From assembly GCA_021464415.1 (NCBI GenBank), contig CM038466.1, forward strand, positions 33,386,833 to 33,450,832: a DNA stretch of 64,000 nt. The letters are read 5' to 3'. Under the pieces are notes generated by a model. The model did not search any database and was not told where the DNA came from. It saw nothing but the letters and a program-made list of their open reading frames with translations. This document shows, piece after piece, positions 47,752-58,531 of this stretch (position 1 is its first letter; every line of letters begins with the position of its first letter). Position numbers and translations under genes: made by a program. This DNA comes from Lonicera japonica. Its lineage: Eukaryota > Streptophyta > Magnoliopsida > Dipsacales > Caprifoliaceae.

Positions 47752-48268
47752 TAACCTGACAACTGGTCGTATCGGTTCGGTTTTGTGTCGGGTGATTTCG
47801 GGTTTGGGTGACACACCACTAAAACCGAACACGACACATTAGCTTAACGGGTGAAATTTTAAAACTTGAAAACGATTCATTAAATTAACAAGTCACCCGA
47901 CACAACCCGTTACGCAATCGGGTGAATTTGGGTGACTCAAACCCACTAACTTGTTTCACCCGTTAAGACTCACTAAACTGTCTGCAATACCCTTCAACCT
48001 TTAAGTTATTTACTGTGCTAATATAATACTATTATATATCTATATATATAATATTAACGGGTTATTGGGTTATCAGGTAAACCCAACACGAAACGACTCG
48101 AAATATTAACGGGTCAAACGGGTCAGTGCCAACCCATTCGTTAATTTTCCGTGTCTTATCCGATCCACCCAATAACGAACCAAACCTGATAAGGGTCTAC
48201 CCATTAACTGATAATTTTGTGTTGGATCGTTTCATGTTATCGTGTCGTATCCAATTTTGCCAGGTTTA
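47752..48268. mobile_element. hAT-type MITE, 517 bp
   Basis: Ends are TAACCTGACAA and the inverse of TAAACCTGGCAA. It is flanked by TTCTTGCA (47744-47751) and TTCTTGGA (48269-48276), an 8-bp duplication with one mismatch. The interior is full of GGGT and CCCG words (ACGGGTCAAACGGGTC, CAACCCGTTAC) that pair between halves. No coding sequence. Confidence 0.7.
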
Positions 48269-48276
48269 TTCTTGGA

Positions 48277-48771
48277 TGCATGATTAGGTTGGAATAAATT
48301 TTGATAGAATGTAGGAGATGAGGGTATTTTGGGAAGATTGTATTTTTTTTATTTTAAAATTAAAAAGAATAGTTGGATAAACTTATTTTTGTTAAGAATG
48401 AAACAAGTATCTTTATTTTTTAAATGGGTAAACTGAAAGATCACGACAATATACTCAAAATCATCCTTATTTTATCTAGAACACCTATAATTATTTTGCT
48501 AGCATTACAATAGATGGTCCTATAAGGATGAAAATAAGAAAGATGTGAATATATAGAGAGATGTTTTAAAATGGCCAGTCTTCTTAAAATATATATATAT
48601 ATATATATATTTAGACAGTCTACTTTCCCAATAATCAGATAAATATGTTTTCAACACGCTAACATGCACATCTAAATATTGATTGAAAACGTATCAAAAT
48701 ACATATTTAATTGGCACCTTTTTGCCATATCTATAAATTAAGTAGGCGAAAAACAATATAATTAGCACTAT
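48277..48771. other. AT-rich intergenic DNA
   Basis: No gene seen; a (TA)n run lies at 48587-48611. Confidence 0.55.
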
Positions 48772-49312
48772 ACTATATATTATTTCGGTCATAATTCAAA
48801 ATAATATGTTTTATTATGGACCCTCTAACAAATAGGTTGCATACCATTCTATATATTTGGCCATAAATTTTTTTTTTTATTCACTTAATTTAGTAGCCTT
48901 AATTAAAAATTTAGATTTTAGCCATATTTCAAACATTTGACCCCCTTTCTCTGTTTACTTCAAATAAATGAACTCAAGCTACTTATAAATAGATTAATTG
49001 TGTTTGACTCGAAATTGACACTTATATACGCTTGACCAAAATCCTCTGTCCAACATTGCATCCTTAAATAACATTTAGGACCCTCTTACATGAATTTTAT
49101 AAACTCATTTAATTCATTTATTTGGATCATTCTTTTGGAAGTAGACAGAGAGGACGTAAAATGCGTGAAATATAACTAAGACCCAAATTTTTAATTAAGG
49201 CTACCAAATTAAGAGAACAAGAAGTGATATATTTATGGCCAAATATATATAATTGTGTGCCAAGGGGCCTTGATAAAACATATTTTTTTAATTATGGCCG
49301 AAATACTATATA
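48772..49312. mobile_element. Foldback element, ~540 bp
   Basis: The outer arms pair from TTTCGGTCATAATT (about 48782) against AATTATGGCCGAAA (about 49291), through TATATTTGGCCATAAAT against ATTTATGGCCAAATATAT, to GTAGCCTTAATTAAAAATTT against its inverse near 49190. Pairing weakens towards the centre. Fragments of the same family occur at 20870-21200 and 26190-26285. Confidence 0.65.
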
Positions 49313-49489
49313 TTATGGTACCAATTATTTTGTTTTTTTCCTACTTAAATTTATAGATATAACAAAAAGGTGATATTAAATAATGATAGAGTTATTAGCT
49401 TAAATATTTTTCATTTTGTTGTTGTTGTTGTTGTTGTAGTATCACCAAGAAAATAAGTTTGTATCTCCTATGCAAATAGGATTTATTTT

Positions 49490-49820
49490 CTCATCAAACA
49501 GTTTTGGAATTTTCTTATCACATGTCCTTAAAACGATTGTAGTGTGTATTAATTGTATATTTACAAATTTTCTACTTTCAATTTGGATCCATTTATAGGT
49601 CATACTGGCACCTTGCCAATTAGGGACTCCTTTTTATACTCAAATACGACTAATTTGCCAACAGTCTTGTAATCCGTTATTCGAACAAAGAGATTATTAT
49701 TAAAAACACACACTAAGTGCAATTAAGTGAGCATCTCACCATGTCGCTCAACTTATTTTTCAACTTTTCACACAAATCAATTGTTTTTTTCTATAATTTG
49801 CTATCAAGTTAAAAAAAAAT
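49490..49820. repeat. Direct repeat B, copy 1 (partner 50515-50830)
   Basis: Shared order: GTGTATTAATTGTATAT, TTTGGATCCATTTAT, GCCAATTAGGGACTCCTTTT, CTTGTAATCCGTT, GCATCTCACCATGT. Identity is high by eye with small gaps. Non-coding. Confidence 0.75.
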
Positions 49821-50054
49821 TATACGATATTAGATTGTTAAAAAGACCAAAAAATTGGACCTTGCTATGTGGGGCCCAAAGCCAATATTGACGGAATAAA
49901 ACTTAAATTTGGTCTCTATCAAAATAATTCTGTAGTACAAAACCGATGGGTACTTAAATCAAGATAAAGTTCATGTAGCTAGTAGTAGTATCAACAGAGA
50001 ATCTAATTGTGACATCCCAAATAAAAAGATATTGAGTTGGTAGATGGAAACAAT

Positions 50055-50206
50055 TTAATGCAGGTCAAAAATGTGATTAAATTTAACTAATTATAACAAT
50101 ATAACATTTAATATATTTTTCTATTTATATATAAAAGTATATTAAATGCTATATAACTATAGTTAGTTAAATTTAATCACATTTTTGACTTCCCATTAAA
50201 TAAAGA
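50055..50206. mobile_element. Small hairpin MITE
   Basis: About 150 bp fold back almost fully: GTCAAAAATGTGATTAAATT (50063) pairs with its inverse AATTTAATCACATTTTTGAC (50171-50190), and pairing continues inward through TATAAC and TTTAATATA. No clear target duplication. Confidence 0.7.
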
Positions 50207-50514
50207 TTCATTATCACGTGACAAGGATCACATTTAAATTCAGTTGATCTTTTTAATAATGTGAAAACCAACTAAATGGAGTAATATATCTATACTTATT
50301 TACTATGTAGTGATCATAATTAAAGTGAATATATATTATATTACATTATAAAGAGAGGCATTTATCCTCTAAGTCATCTTAACATTTGTTTTTAATTAGA
50401 TATATCTAATTGGTATATGCATTTGCTTGTGTAGGTTAGCCTAGTTAGTATATAATGTTGGTTGGTTTAATTTTTTAATTTTTTTTTTGTTGGTTCGTTC
50501 TTTTCTTTACATCA

Positions 50515-50830
50515 GGTGATTTTAGAATTTTTTTATCACGCTTTTAAAACGATAGTAATGTGTATTAATTGTATATGAAAAATTTTCTAGTTCCAATTTG
50601 GATCCATTTATGTGTTACACTGGTTGTTGGCCAATTAGGGACTCCTTTTTACACTCAAATACCACCAATTAATCCACTAATTTGCCAACAACCTTGTAAT
50701 CCGTTGTTCGAAAAGAGATTATTATTAAAGACACCATGCTAAGTGTAATTAAGCAAGCATCTCACCATGTTGCTCAACTTACTTTTTAACTTCTCACATA
50801 AATCAATTATTTTTTCTGTCATGTTAAAAA
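50515..50830. repeat. Direct repeat B, copy 2
   Basis: Second copy of 49490-49820, about 1020 bp downstream in the same orientation. Confidence 0.75.
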
Positions 50831-51114
50831 GTTTTATGTGATGAAACTAGTTTTGATTACAATTTTAAGCACAACATGAATTTTACTTTAATTAAGAGTC
50901 CCTCTTTTGAGTCTCCTATTAAAGTTAATTCAAATGGGCCAAAAATTAATTCAATGAATTCCACCCCTTATGGGCTCAACTGACCCCAAAGCCCTATTGC
51001 CCATTATTTAAGTCAATTTTATACAATGGCCTTCCAAAATCTAATGTAAATCTTTCAGTTAGTGAAAAAAAATAAAAATTGACACTTTAGCAAGTCATAT
51101 AAGACTTATGATTT

Positions 51115-51266
51115 GTCTACTGAACTAATAGAGATAAAAAAAATAATCATATTATTGGAAGGAAATTGTGACAATTATTTTGGATTTTTCAAATAATTGC
51201 CACGATTCCCTCTCAGCAATGTAATTATTTTTTTATCCCCGTTGGTTCAGTAAACCATTCTACCGG
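51115..51266. mobile_element. Small hairpin MITE
   Basis: CTACTGAACTAATAGAGATA (51118) pairs with the inverse of TATCCCCGTTGGTTCAGTAA (51235-51254). The stem continues through AAAAAAATAAT and TTGTGACAATTATTT. About 150 bp in all, non-coding. Confidence 0.65.
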
Positions 51267-52401
51267 TTTGTATTTTCATGTTTCATAATTGCAATTGTAA
51301 AATCGAGTAAAAACTATCAGCACACATTGAAAATAAGTTGTATTATTGGTATTGTTTCTACTATATGGCCCCTCAATGAGCAAACATGAGCCTGATCATT
51401 TCTTTAATTACTTTCTAAACTGATCTTTTTGTAAGGATGGCTCATATTATTATTGGATTTTTTTTAATTTTTTTTTTGAAAAAAGGAATGTCTAAGTCTA
51501 TCTCTTTTTAATTACAAGCAAATAAAACCTATCCAAACCCAACAGGGTTATTATTTGTGTAGTAAAAGGAAGAGGCTTGGACCTCTCAAGAAAAAATAAA
51601 ATTAACTACCTAACTTTGATTATCCCAAACCCCACGCAGAGAAGATTGCTCTGTTGTAAGCTGACTTTGATTCTGCTTAGTTGAACTTGAGCAAATTAAT
51701 TCTGTAAGCCGAAAAGTTATTTAGCGTATCTAAAAGATAAATGAAATTGCTATAGTTTTAGTTTATTCCATGCAGTAAGATTTTAATCAGATTTTGTGGT
51801 TGTTTGTAATCTATATTTGGAATGGTTATTTGGTTTCTACGGTGCTTCCTCAAGGTTATTTGGTTGCTAGGATTTGATGTGAGCTACTGAACTCATTGAA
51901 CCTCGTGTAAGAATCCTTAAGGGGATAACTTACTGGTATGAGAACTTACCCCACGAAGGTCAAGAGTAAGAATCCTCGTGTTATGGTGCACACGCGGAAG
52001 GTCTAAATCTGAAAATTGCTCAATGGTACATCTTTGTGATTAACTGCCTAAATGCCATTACCTTGTCAAAATTGCTCAATGGTACATCTTCTCAAAAGAG
52101 AGAAGAAAAAGTAGTTTCACTCAATTAGCAGGACTCCAATACAAGCTTCAGCTTTGCTCATACTGACTTCACAATAGTAATTCTGTCTTGTTTTATTCTT
52201 TTTAAAATTTTTTCTTTCCCCTTTCTGTCACACAACTGAATAAATGTCCATTTAAAACTTTCTTAAACTAATTATATCGAAAGGTCTGCAAATACTCGGT
52301 TTAAAAGGGTTGCAATAAAAAACCAGAGAGAGAGGCCAGAAGAATTTTTTAAAACCACAATAAAGCAACGATCATCTAGTGGATGGAATGTATGACATTA
52401 C
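51267..52401. other. Intergenic or intronic DNA
   Basis: No clear exon. The phrase ATTACCTTGTCAAAATTGCTC (52057-52077) partly repeats the exon-edge sequence at 52398-52411, and AAATTGCTCAATGGTACATC occurs twice (about 52013 and 52068). Confidence 0.45.
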
Positions 52402-54460
52402 CTTGTCAAAAACAGGAAAAATGAGCTTGTTCAAATGATTGAGAAACTTGCCACTTGATGCACACCGCTGCATGAAAAATAAGGTTGCAGTAAATTACAA
52501 CATTGATTAGAAAGGAAAACATCTAATATGAAGCACATATGTGTGTCACGAACGAAGGAAGAACCATGCACATGTTCCCATCTTAAACCTACAGTTCAGA
52601 TAGGTAATATGTATTTGTTCATATGCTGCTGATTTTACTCCCATGCATCCAACCCTAGAAATAAGGATTCAAGCTTGTGTGGATATTATCATTATGTTTT
52701 TAAGTTCACTCAATATTTGGTACTTCTATGTTTTATTATTAGTGCAAGCCTATTGTGTTTTTTAAACTGAAGCTGTTTGTGTATAAATGCGAGAAATCTC
52801 ATCAAGATCATAAAAGTATGATTGTCTTAGGTCCATTTTTGGGTTTCTACGAATGCGTTCAATCACATTTTTGAGACGTTGCAGCTGGCTGAGCTGGTTG
52901 GCTCTAATATTGCCAGACCGGCGTTAACCAGCTGCGCAAATTGAAACTACATAGCACAAAACCAGCTCTTGGCATACTATTGAAGTTATAGCATGGCATT
53001 TTCAATAAGTCAAGTGCATATGTCAAAAACAGATCCAATTGTGGGTGAGAATAGTTTAATAATGTTATGTGGTTCCTAATTAAACCACAAGTCTTAACTT
53101 TCTTTAAGGGTAATTGTAATTACCCAAAAGCCACTCCATTAGAATAGACACTTGTGAGTCATTATAATACCCAATTTCCCAATGTGATAGGCTTCTATCT
53201 CCATCCTAACAATATTCCATAATTAAACAAAACAAATTAAGGAGCTCTTCAAGAGAGTTCCAGTAATGGTCAGATAAAAAGAAACATCGCAGATACTTAA
53301 GTATAAACCAAAAATGTATTGCATGTACCTTCGAGAGAAAGGTAGCCTAAGAAGAAGGTTCTTTGTAAACCCCTCCCCTCAGCTGCATCTTGAGCCACAA
53401 CATGCCCAACCAAGCATGCTAAAACAACATAGAGTGGTAGCTTATTGTTATGAATCCACAGTGATGGAGGTAAAAGAAATTTTCTATTCTAAGCAAACTC
53501 AAAGCTTTAGAGTTTCATTCAACTAAAATGATTGTGCTACCTTCTCAACCAAGAAGTTCCCTACCTATGGAAGAAATTTTCAATGTCATAGTACTGTTCC
53601 CAAATCTGCTGATAAAGAAAGACCATGTAGTCAACATTATCTAACTTCATTATCCGAAAACTCAAGGAGTACCAGAAAGAATATGTTTAAGGTGGCATTT
53701 GATAAACTTGCCCCTTAAAATTTTGGATGCAAATTTTCAAATTTAAGTGGCAAATAACTTAATTTTTTAAGTTTTCAGATTTAAGTGGGCAAAACAAACA
53801 ACCCCTAAGTAAGCACCTCTTAACATTATGCATGCTCTGAATTCAAGTTGAAACGAACAGGAAAAACATTAACATTAAGGAGATCAAAATAAGAAATTCA
53901 CAAAAATCATCCAAGCAAAAGCAAAGTAAAGAAGCCAAGTGTCAGAAATGTACAACAATCAAAAGTGGAAGATCTACATGCAATATGTGACCTGAGAATC
54001 TGAATCTCTGTTAAATTTATCATAAAACAATCAACCAGACAAGAAAGGTTTATGCGGAGATGGATCAAAGCTAGGGCTTAGATTTTAGATGGCGCAACAT
54101 TGTACCTAAGGAAATCATAAAACAACATATTTTGGGGGAAAAAACCTATAAATGATTTCGAAATCGAGACTAACAAAATTTTAGAATAAAAACTCTTGAT
54201 CTTGTACTTGAAGCTTCCAATTTCACTTTGTATCTTCGAATCAGGATTAACAAACCTTATTTTAGAGAATTTACCTTTCCATCTGATGATAACGACGTGA
54301 GAAAACGCCGGAAATGCCGGTTATAGAAGTTCGACTGGAGAAGTCCGGCAAGAATGGACGACTAGAGAGAAATCCGGAGATGGAGGTGGAAGCTGGGACG
54401 CCGGGAATAGCGAGGAGGAACGGAGCAGTCGTGGGAGAGTACGCAGAGAGAAATCGCCAT
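52402..54460 (-). pseudogene. Candidate exons of an unrecognised, probably broken gene
   Basis: I do not recognise the gene. Three minus-strand stretches look like exons with correct splice signals. Exon 1 starts at an ATG at 54460 and ends at a donor (AAG|GTAAAT, 54274). It reads MAISLCVLSHDCSVPPRYSR and more in an arginine/serine-rich style that would fit an organelle targeting peptide, but codon 33 is TAG. An internal exon at 53565-53608 lies between acceptor TATCAG and donor GTAGGG and reads QIWEQYYDIENFFH in the phase that follows exon 1. Another at 52402-52467 lies between TTCATGCAG and GTAATG and reads RCASSGKFLNHLNKLIFPVF. The phases of the last two do not join directly, so exons are missing or the locus has decayed. 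The region around 54285-54480 is clearly GC-richer than its surroundings. Confidence 0.35.
53694..53818. mobile_element. Possible small Tourist-like MITE
   Basis: AGGTGGCATTTGATAAACTT and CAAAACAAACAACCCCT form imperfect ends, with TTTAAGTGG words inverted or repeated inside. It lies in an intron of the candidate gene. Weak evidence. Confidence 0.35.
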
Positions 54461-54671
54461 GGAAACGGTGTTAGATTATTTATTTAGAATAGTATAGTCG
54501 GGTTATTTATCTTGAATTGTTTAATATTTATATTATAATTAATTTATATATAGAATGTTAGAGTATAATAATATGGGTTTATTATAATAGATTAATATGT
54601 TCATCTATATTTAATATGAAAAAAGTATTGTTTTTTTTTTTATTATGTAGTGTAATTATTTAATTGAGATT

Positions 54672-55630
54672 GCACAAACTTTAAGAGAATAGTGTTATAC
54701 AGATAGTTTATCCCTTCAATAGCAGATCAAAGAACACGATATCATGAATTCATCTATACCAAGTAATTCTTGATTCTAATGCTCATGCATAGTTTTGATC
54801 GTTTATACGTGTTATAATTTAGGATTATTAATCAAAACTCTAGATTATTTATATCTATATTATAAAACATCAAGTTTGACCAAAGTTTTTATCTAAAAAG
54901 TATAAGAATCTAATGGTTAAAAATACACATATTATGGTGTGCATTAGTTCTACATCCTTGGATGAGTTTTATACACACATCAAGATGTCACATCAAAATT
55001 AAAACACTCACACCAATATTATACACACAATAAACTCTCACAAACTAATAATTTTGTATATACTAAAAATGCTATAACTTAAACTAAAAAATTCAAAATT
55101 TAATAAAAAATTAATTTTTAAAATCAACTAATCAATATCAATTAAACAAGATCCATCATGACTATAAAATTATGTAAAAAAAATTAAGAAAAAATATTGA
55201 GTAACATTTAAGAATACATACATTGTTGGATTATTTTTACATTTTTCGTTGAGTTTATTTTATTAAGAAATTATATTGTCGAGATCAAAATAAGATAAAA
55301 AAAAAATATGATTAATGGATTAAACATACATTTCAGTTGATGTTTGTCGAAATAAACTAATGGTGTTCGTCTATTTAGATTTAGAGCGCGTTACTCTTTT
55401 TTATCCAATTATTTCACCGTGCCGGATGGCACGGGTATATCCTAGTATATATATAAATAATCTAGAGTTTTGATTAATAATCCTAAATTATAACATGTAT
55501 AAACGATCAAAACTATGCATCAGCATTAGAATCAAGAATTACTTGGTATAGATGAATTCATGATATCGTGTTCTTTGATATGCTATTGAAGAGATAAACT
55601 ATCTGTATAACACTATGCTCTTAAAGTGTG
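54672..55630. repeat. Palindrome with arms of ~180 bp, split by a Helitron
   Basis: Left arm 54672-54853 (CTTTAAGAGAATAGTGTTAT ... TAGATTATTTATA) is the close inverse of right arm 55446-55630 (TATATAAATAATCTAGAG ... AACACTATGCTCTTAAAGTG). The arms look more than 90% alike by eye. The Helitron at 54854-55445 occupies exactly the centre. Without it the arms would meet, giving a hairpin MITE of about 370 bp. Confidence 0.85.
54854..55445 (+). mobile_element. Non-autonomous Helitron, 592 bp
   Basis: Starts TCTATATTATAAAACATC and ends CCTAG, inserted between A (54853) and T (55446). A 7-bp stem hairpin with a 4-base loop (CCGTGCC-GGAT-GGCACGG, 55417-55434) stands 11 bp before the 3' end. All three hallmarks of a plant Helitron are present: TC start, CTAG end preceded by a GC-rich hairpin, and A/T insertion without duplication. 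It has no Rep/helicase gene. Confidence 0.9.
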
Positions 55631-55985
55631 TGTGTATTTCAAACGAAGCTATCTTTTGGGAAATGATCGAAGAAAATGAAACTTTCTCGGTCACGCCCGA
55701 CGGCAAAGGAGTATATAGTGACGGATACTTAAATTTTATGACGAGACTTGACCATCGATCACCCCCTACGACAATCCCCGTGCAACTATTAAAAGGGATC
55801 GTTGCTAATCTGGTTATATAGTGCAGTGAGTATTACGCGTTTGAAACCGTTACATTAGGAACCCCCGGTAAAAAGTCCACTTTAATAATAAGAACCGAAC
55901 CGAACCTCTCGATTTTTTCGGTTTATTATCCCAGCCCTACTCTCTGTGTGTATAAAACAACTAGCTAGAAAACGCTATATCTAAA
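55631..55985. other. Intergenic DNA
   Basis: No gene recognised. About 55945-55985 (AAACAACTAGCTAGAAAACG) resembles the outer end of the leader/splice-donor family (compare 34318-34340 and the inverse of 60700-60720). Confidence 0.45.
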
Positions 55986-56369
55986 AGCATCTCCGATTCA
56001 ACTATAGATTGGATAAAAATAAGATATCATATAAGATTGGTAAATAAATAATTAGTAAAATACTTTCAAATGTAACTATTTATAATGATGATAATGTGAC
56101 AAAAATAAAAATAGACATCGTGAGAATGAGTCTCTACTTTTAGAGGATCTCTTAGATAATATCTTAATGACACATCATTATTTTTGTATATATACTTTTC
56201 TTTTTAAAACTTTCAAAAAAAATTATTGTAATTTTATAATTTATTTATTAATAAAAATTACACATTAAAAAAATATGAATCAAGACCTAGTTTATATATA
56301 TAACTATTAATTTATTTTTTGTAAATGTTTTAATAGACAATCTCTTGAGTAATCCTATTGGAGATGGTT
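55986..56369. mobile_element. Possible MITE with GCATCTCC ends
   Basis: GCATCTCCGATTCAACTATAG at the left and the inverse of CCATCTCCAATAGGATTA at the right form short inverted ends about 380 bp apart. No target duplication could be fixed. Confidence 0.4.
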
Positions 56370-56478
56370 TTTGTAAGATTTGTCCATCAAGAGACTTTTT
56401 TATACCATGTAGGAAAAACATGCTTATATGTTCATGGTCGAGAGATATCCAATCCATTTTTGCATTGGAAATACTTTA

Positions 56479-57433
56479 AGGGGTGTATTCAATTTGTATT
56501 TTATAATATTTTTTTTGAATTTTGAAAGTCAATGGATATTAAATTGGGATTTTAAAAAGTCTTTTAAAATTTTATGGTATTCAATTAGAATTTTAAAAAA
56601 TCTTATAAAATCTTCAATTAGGATTAAAAATAGTCTTTCAAAATCTTATAGTATTCAAAACTCAATAAATTTTGAAGGATTTTATAAATTGATAGATTTT
56701 GATGGATTTGAGAGTATTTTTATGGAAAAGCAAATCCACCATCAAATTATCTCTTCAAGTCGAAGATTTCACATGTATTTCTTTTTCATCTTTCTCCTAA
56801 GCCTCGGGTATTATTTATTTTTATCTCTATAATCTATTAAACCCTTTCACTCTATTCTCTATATCTAAATCTTCTTCTTTTTTTCCTAAACCCAATGTAT
56901 TATTTCTTCTTCGTCTTTATAATAATCTATTTAAATCCCTCCACCACTTCATTCACTCTATCTAAAGCTTCTTTTTCTTTTTAGATACGGCTACTTCAAA
57001 GTTTTAATTATCCAATTAGTCCTTTCGAAACTATATATTTTTGCCCTCTTGATTTTTTCTCCCATTTTATGAAATTTTTTTAGATAGAAGATGAAAATCA
57101 AATATAAAGGGTAAAAAAAACCAAACGCGGGTTTTTAGACTTGATCCGAACCGTTTGCAGTGGATTTATAATTTGCTTATTACTTTAAAGTCATAATCAA
57201 AATTCTTTTATTATTTATCCTTTGAAGTTTTTATTATAATTAGAAGAATTAATGAAATTATTAAAATCTATAAAAATACTAAATAATCAATTTCTTAAAA
57301 TATGTTGGAGTCTGTATGTATTTATTAAAATGTTAGACTCTATATAGATTTAAAATAATAAATGGTTTTAGAAGAATCCGCAAAATTTTAAAAAATCCAT
57401 AAAAATCTTTAAAATCTAAATTGAATACACCCC
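56479..57433. mobile_element. Tourist-like (PIF/Harbinger) MITE, ~955 bp
   Basis: Inverted ends GGGGTGTATTCAATTT (56480-56495) and AAATTGAATACACCCC (57418-57433). TTA stands at both outer edges (56476-56478 and 57434-57436), the PIF/Harbinger target. The interior folds on itself with repeated TTTTAAAATC and ATTAG words. Open frames that cross it (56428-56832 on +, 57560-57333 on -) are chance frames without transposase similarity. Confidence 0.8.
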
Positions 57434-58531
57434 TTAAAACTTTCCTCACCCCAAATCCCCTCAGCAGAATCAAACCTGGCCAATCTTGTTCTATTTTCCT
57501 TCCTTTCTCTCTCTGACTAGTATATGTGTTTAAATGTGACTCTCTATTTCTCTCTCCCATTCTCTAATTTCTCTTCTTAGTCTTCTAACTCCTGCCCCGC
57601 CACCACCTTTTTATTTCTCCCATGCTACCGTAACTCCACCAACACTACCACCTCAGTCAATCGGATATAGCACCACTACCATCTATTTCGAGTCACACGT
57701 GAATCGAAGGTGAGTCTCTTTGCCCATCTCTCTCATTATGACTGAGTTTTTCTAAAATTAAAATGAAGTAATCACATTCAATCTCCTCTTAGAGAAATTA
57801 TTGAGGGAAACGAAGACTGACATGGTATCACTAACCAATGAGGTTGCTACAATTTACCATGTGGGCTGCTATCCAGGGCCGGCCTTGAGCCTGGGCACCG
57901 AGGGCGACGGCCATGGGCCTCCGATTTTAGGGGCCCCAGTTTTTTTTTTTTAAAATATTATAGGATCCCAAACTTAAAAAAAAAAAAAAAAAAAAAAGAG
58001 GAAAAGAAAAGAAAAGAAAATAAAATTACGCATATTAATATTTCAAGCTGTCATATTTCCATCTTCCAAAGCAAGCTGTCATATTTCCATCTTCCAAAGC
58101 AAGCTTTCCTATTTCTCATAAAAAACTTTTCATCATCCAAAAGATCCGTTACTTTTCTCAGTATATTATTTCAAGTTTTTCTCTCATCCCTCTTTTGGAT
58201 TTTTATCTTTGAAAGATTATCTGAGTGAGGATGAGGTTTCAGGTTTGTTACATATTTTTACATATCTTTATACATATTTAATATTTTTATACATATCTTT
58301 ATACATCTTTTTTATGTCATTGTAGATGTGCAAATTGCAATATAGATCAATTGAAGTTAAAGCTCTGCAAGATTGAAGCTTTTTATACAACTTCAGCAAT
58401 CAGCATAAACCAGGTTGTATTGCTTCTTTTTTTTTTGTTTTTTCTGTTGCTTAAATTTAGTTTGTGTTTGGTGTGTTTATTTTGTTCATTTGTTGTCTGC
58501 CATTTTTTGGATTTAAGAGCTGCAGTAAAAA

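Noticed and set aside
53321..53376. Fourth exon of the candidate gene near 53.3 kb
   Set aside because: A donor (AAG|GTACAT) and an acceptor (GATGCAG) are present, but every phase compatible with the neighbouring exon meets a stop.
56428..56832. 134-codon open frame
   Set aside because: It lies across the end of a Tourist-like MITE and is made of AT-rich inverted repeat sequence; no transposase or other family is recognisable.
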